A DNA stretch of 64,000 bases from the NCBI GenBank assembly GCA_938008165.1, contig CALLLP010000001.1, forward strand, positions 1 through 64,000, written 5' to 3'. The notes below the pieces were generated by a model, which ran no database searches, was not told where the DNA came from, and worked only from the letters and a program-made list of their open reading frames with translations. Of this stretch, positions 62,207 through 64,000 are shown one piece after another (the first letter of the stretch is position 1; the number at the start of each line of letters is the position of its first letter). The stretch comes from an uncultured Neomegalonema sp. (GTDB taxonomy: Bacteria; Pseudomonadota; Alphaproteobacteria; Rhodobacterales; Rhodobacteraceae). The position numbers were made by a program, and so were the translations under genes.

Positions 62207-64000
62207 GTCTTTACCTCGATTGTCTCTTTGCCTTGGGATTTCTGCGGCGCATAGCTGAGTAGAACGTCTCCCGGATTGGCCTTTGGTCTGTCCGAAACGG
62301 TCACGAATGAGATTGCGCCGTCTTTGGTCAGATCGGCAAGCAGCTCAGTGCCTTCGGCGCGATCCGCGCGGTAATCATCCAGCCCGTATTCATCGGTCAA
62401 ACGGGTGCGGGTGAAGACCCAGCCGGAATAGGACCGCGATTCCAGTGCCGAATACGATACGCCCGATGCGAACAGCTTGCGCCCGCCCAGTGTAACCGGC
62501 AGGGCATTGGGGTTCTCGCCATCATCGTCGGACCGTCCGAGCTGAAAGACGTTGGTGCGCCCGAATTCGGGGCCAAAATCGGTGCAGATCAGGGCATTGT
62601 AGGAATCATTGTCGGTGGCCGCGACGATGGTGCCGAAGCGGTTGAGATCGATGGTGTGTTCGGCGGTTTCCGACAGGATTTCACCGTGCCAGGTGGGGAT
62701 TTCCTGAAGGCGCAGTTTTCGCAATGCCGCCCAGGATTTATCCACCACAAGAACAGGGATTTCCAGCGTCATCAACGCCTTGGCCAGCTGCGCCGACCAG
62801 TTGGATGCCCCGACGATCAGAATGCCGGGCGTATCGGTCGAGACGAGTTCAAGCTTGCGGGCGACCGCACTGACACTGAACCCCTGAATCACAACGGTCG
62901 CAAAGACCAGCGCGAAGGCCAGCGGTGCAATCGTGCCCCCATCGGCATAGCCAAGCTCGACCAGCTTCGCGCCGAAAAAGCCTGAGATGGCCACGGCGAC
63001 CACCCCGCGCGGGCCAACCCATGCGATCAGGCCCTTTTCCGCATTGCTGAGATTCGTTCCCAGCAGGCTGAGCCACACGGCGACCGGGCGCGCGACGAGC
63101 ATCACCGCGATTACGAAGGCCACCGCGCGCCAGTCGAGCGTTGCCAGCATCGCCTCGTCCAGCGTTGCGGCGAGAATCACGAAGACGCCGGAGACCAGCA
63201 ATACCGCGATATGTTCCTTGAAGCGGCGCAGCTCCGCGATGCTGGGCAGGCGGGCATTGCCGAGGATCATCCCCATCAGGGTCACGGCGAGCAGGCCGCT
63301 TTCCTCCAGAAATTCGTTCGAGGCGGCAAAGACGCCCAGCACCACCGCGAGCAGGACCGGCACTTTCATATATTCGGGTACGATGGCACGGCGGAAGGCA
63401 TAGGCGAGGCCCAATCCGGCCAGACCGCCAAAGATCACGGCCAGCACGACCCCAAGCACCAATTGTCCTGCGGCATCCGTCAGATCGGCGGAATGGGCGA
63501 CGGTTGCGGCATATTCGAAGGCCAGTACGGCAAACAGCGCGCCGATACAATCATTGACGATCGCCTCCCATCGCAGGATCGAGGCGGGGCGTTGGGTAAG
63601 CTTGGCTTGTCGGAGAAGGGGGGTCACCACCGTTGGTCCGGTCACGACGAGAATCCCGCCAAAGACCGCCGAAACCGGCCATGACAGCCCCGCGATATAA
63701 TGGCTGGCCAATGTGCCCGTCAGCCAGCCGAGCGGCGCGCCGAGCAGGATGATGCGCCGCACGGCGACCCCCGCATCGCGCAGGCCGCGCACATCGAGGC
63801 TCAATCCCCCTTCGAACAGAATGAGCGCCACGGCGACCGAGACGAGCGAGCCGAGCATATGACCGAAATCATGCTCCGGATCGATCATTCCCGTCAGAGG
63901 CCCGGCGATGATACCGGCGGCCAGCATCAGCACGATGGCGGGCAGGCGCAATCGCCATGCGATCCATTGCGCACCAACCCCCAAAATACCGATCAGCGCG
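62203..64000 (-). CDS. Cation/proton antiporter (CPA1 type) with C-terminal RCK-like domain, N-terminus outside the window
   Basis: About 599 residues are visible; the gene runs off the end, so the start is missing. The membrane half has 11-12 helices with TGPTVVTPLLRQ and IVNDCIGALFAV, the ion-site segments of NhaP/CPA1 antiporters, and the WVGPRGVVAVAISGFFGAKL stretch. Residues ~390-520 form a nucleotide-binding TrkA-N-like domain (ILIVGASNWSAQLAKALMTL) and the tail is a TrkA-C-like domain. It probably exchanges Na or K for protons. It is followed by gph. Confidence 0.9.
   Translation of the reverse strand, partial: ALIGILGVGAQWIAWRLRLPAIVLMLAAGIIAGPLTGMIDPEHDFGHMLGSLVSVAVALILFEGGLSLDVRGLRDAGVAVRRIILLGAPLGWLTGTLASHYIAGLSWPVSAVFGGILVVTGPTVVTPLLRQAKLTQRPASILRWEAIVNDCIGALFAVLAFEYAATVAHSADLTDAAGQLVLGVVLAVIFGGLAGLGLAYAFRRAIVPEYMKVPVLLAVVLGVFAASNEFLEESGLLAVTLMGMILGNARLPSIAELRRFKEHIAVLLVSGVFVILAATLDEAMLATLDWRAVAFVIAVMLVARPVAVWLSLLGTNLSNAEKGLIAWVGPRGVVAVAISGFFGAKLVELGYADGGTIAPLAFALVFATVVIQGFSVSAVARKLELVSTDTPGILIVGASNWSAQLAKALMTLEIPVLVVDKSWAALRKLRLQEIPTWHGEILSETAEHTIDLNRFGTIVAATDNDSYNALICTDFGPEFGRTNVFQLGRSDDDGENPNALPVTLGGRKLFASGVSYSALESRSYSGWVFTRTRLTDEYGLDDYRADRAEGTELLADLTKDGAISFVTVSDRPKANPGDVLLSYAPQKSQGKETIEVKT

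Overview
The window is alphaproteobacterial DNA of fairly high GC, except for its first ~345 bases. The host call rests on four things: a circularly permuted, two-piece ssrA gene whose tag reads ANDNRAPVALAA; an SspB of the alphaproteobacterial type ending in a VVSLDAFRKK-like tail directly downstream; the clpP-clpX-lon-hupB block; and the glnB-glnA pair. I cannot place it to order or family from sequence alone. Bases 1 to ~345 are different: AT-rich, and they encode the 3' end of a Bacteroidetes-type cytochrome c assembly gene plus the first ~19 codons of a Rossmann/DUF2520-type gene. These are fused in mid-gene to a pheT that lacks its first ~165 codons. The simplest reading is a chimeric join at a contig end.

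Layout. 0.35-7 kb: pheT (5'-truncated), mscL, a divergent SDR, a sodium:solute symporter, a YkgJ Cys-cluster protein and a ChaN-like exported protein, with a TusA-like gene opposite. 7-14 kb: a minus-strand protein-quality-control block (tig, clpP, clpX, lon, hupB, tRNA-Val) with tRNA-Leu behind it. 14-24.6 kb: glnB-glnA behind a good sigma-54 promoter, thyX, a glyoxalase/nicotinamidase/enoyl-CoA hydratase operon, a DsbA-like thiol oxidoreductase, an M48 protease with TPRs, an aminotransferase and a membrane histidine kinase. 25.1-26.4 kb: a DEAD-box helicase.

26.4-32.2 kb is the most unusual part. It is a compact six-gene minus-strand operon: a Rieske oxygenase, a five-bladed-propeller glycosidase-like protein, an SDR, a 3-hydroxyacid dehydrogenase, OtnK and OtnC. 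It reads as a catabolic route that ends in 3-oxo-tetronate, its 4-phosphate and DHAP, with the OtnI isomerase absent and an unknown upstream substrate. 32.4-39.2 kb holds a glycine-zipper lipoprotein, pdxH, an SDR, an MDR alcohol dehydrogenase with an N-methylamine-demethylase-like flavoenzyme, and serS. 39.4-43.7 kb is an operon with hisB and hisH interleaved with membrane proteins, a fatty acid hydroxylase, a ferredoxin-like protein and a SixA-like phosphatase.

43.7-64 kb: a secreted protein with an EF-hand-like loop, pheS (about 42 kb from pheT), a tiny acidic ORF, a BCCT transporter with a HerA-like ATPase, an outer-membrane barrel, a photolyase-like protein with its alpha/beta part at the C-terminus, purD, xseA, a coiled-coil OmpA protein, an NDUFA9-like protein, an acetyltransferase, ssrA-sspB, fumC, gph, and a cation/proton antiporter that runs off the end.

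Two functional threads stand out. The first is trans-translation and regulated proteolysis: ssrA, sspB, clpX, clpP, lon and tig all lie in one window. The second is small-molecule catabolism of what may be methylated-amine or sugar-acid compounds: the Rieske oxygenase, the demethylase-like flavoenzyme, the BCCT transporter and OtnK/OtnC. No CRISPR array, insertion sequence, prophage or plasmid gene was seen.
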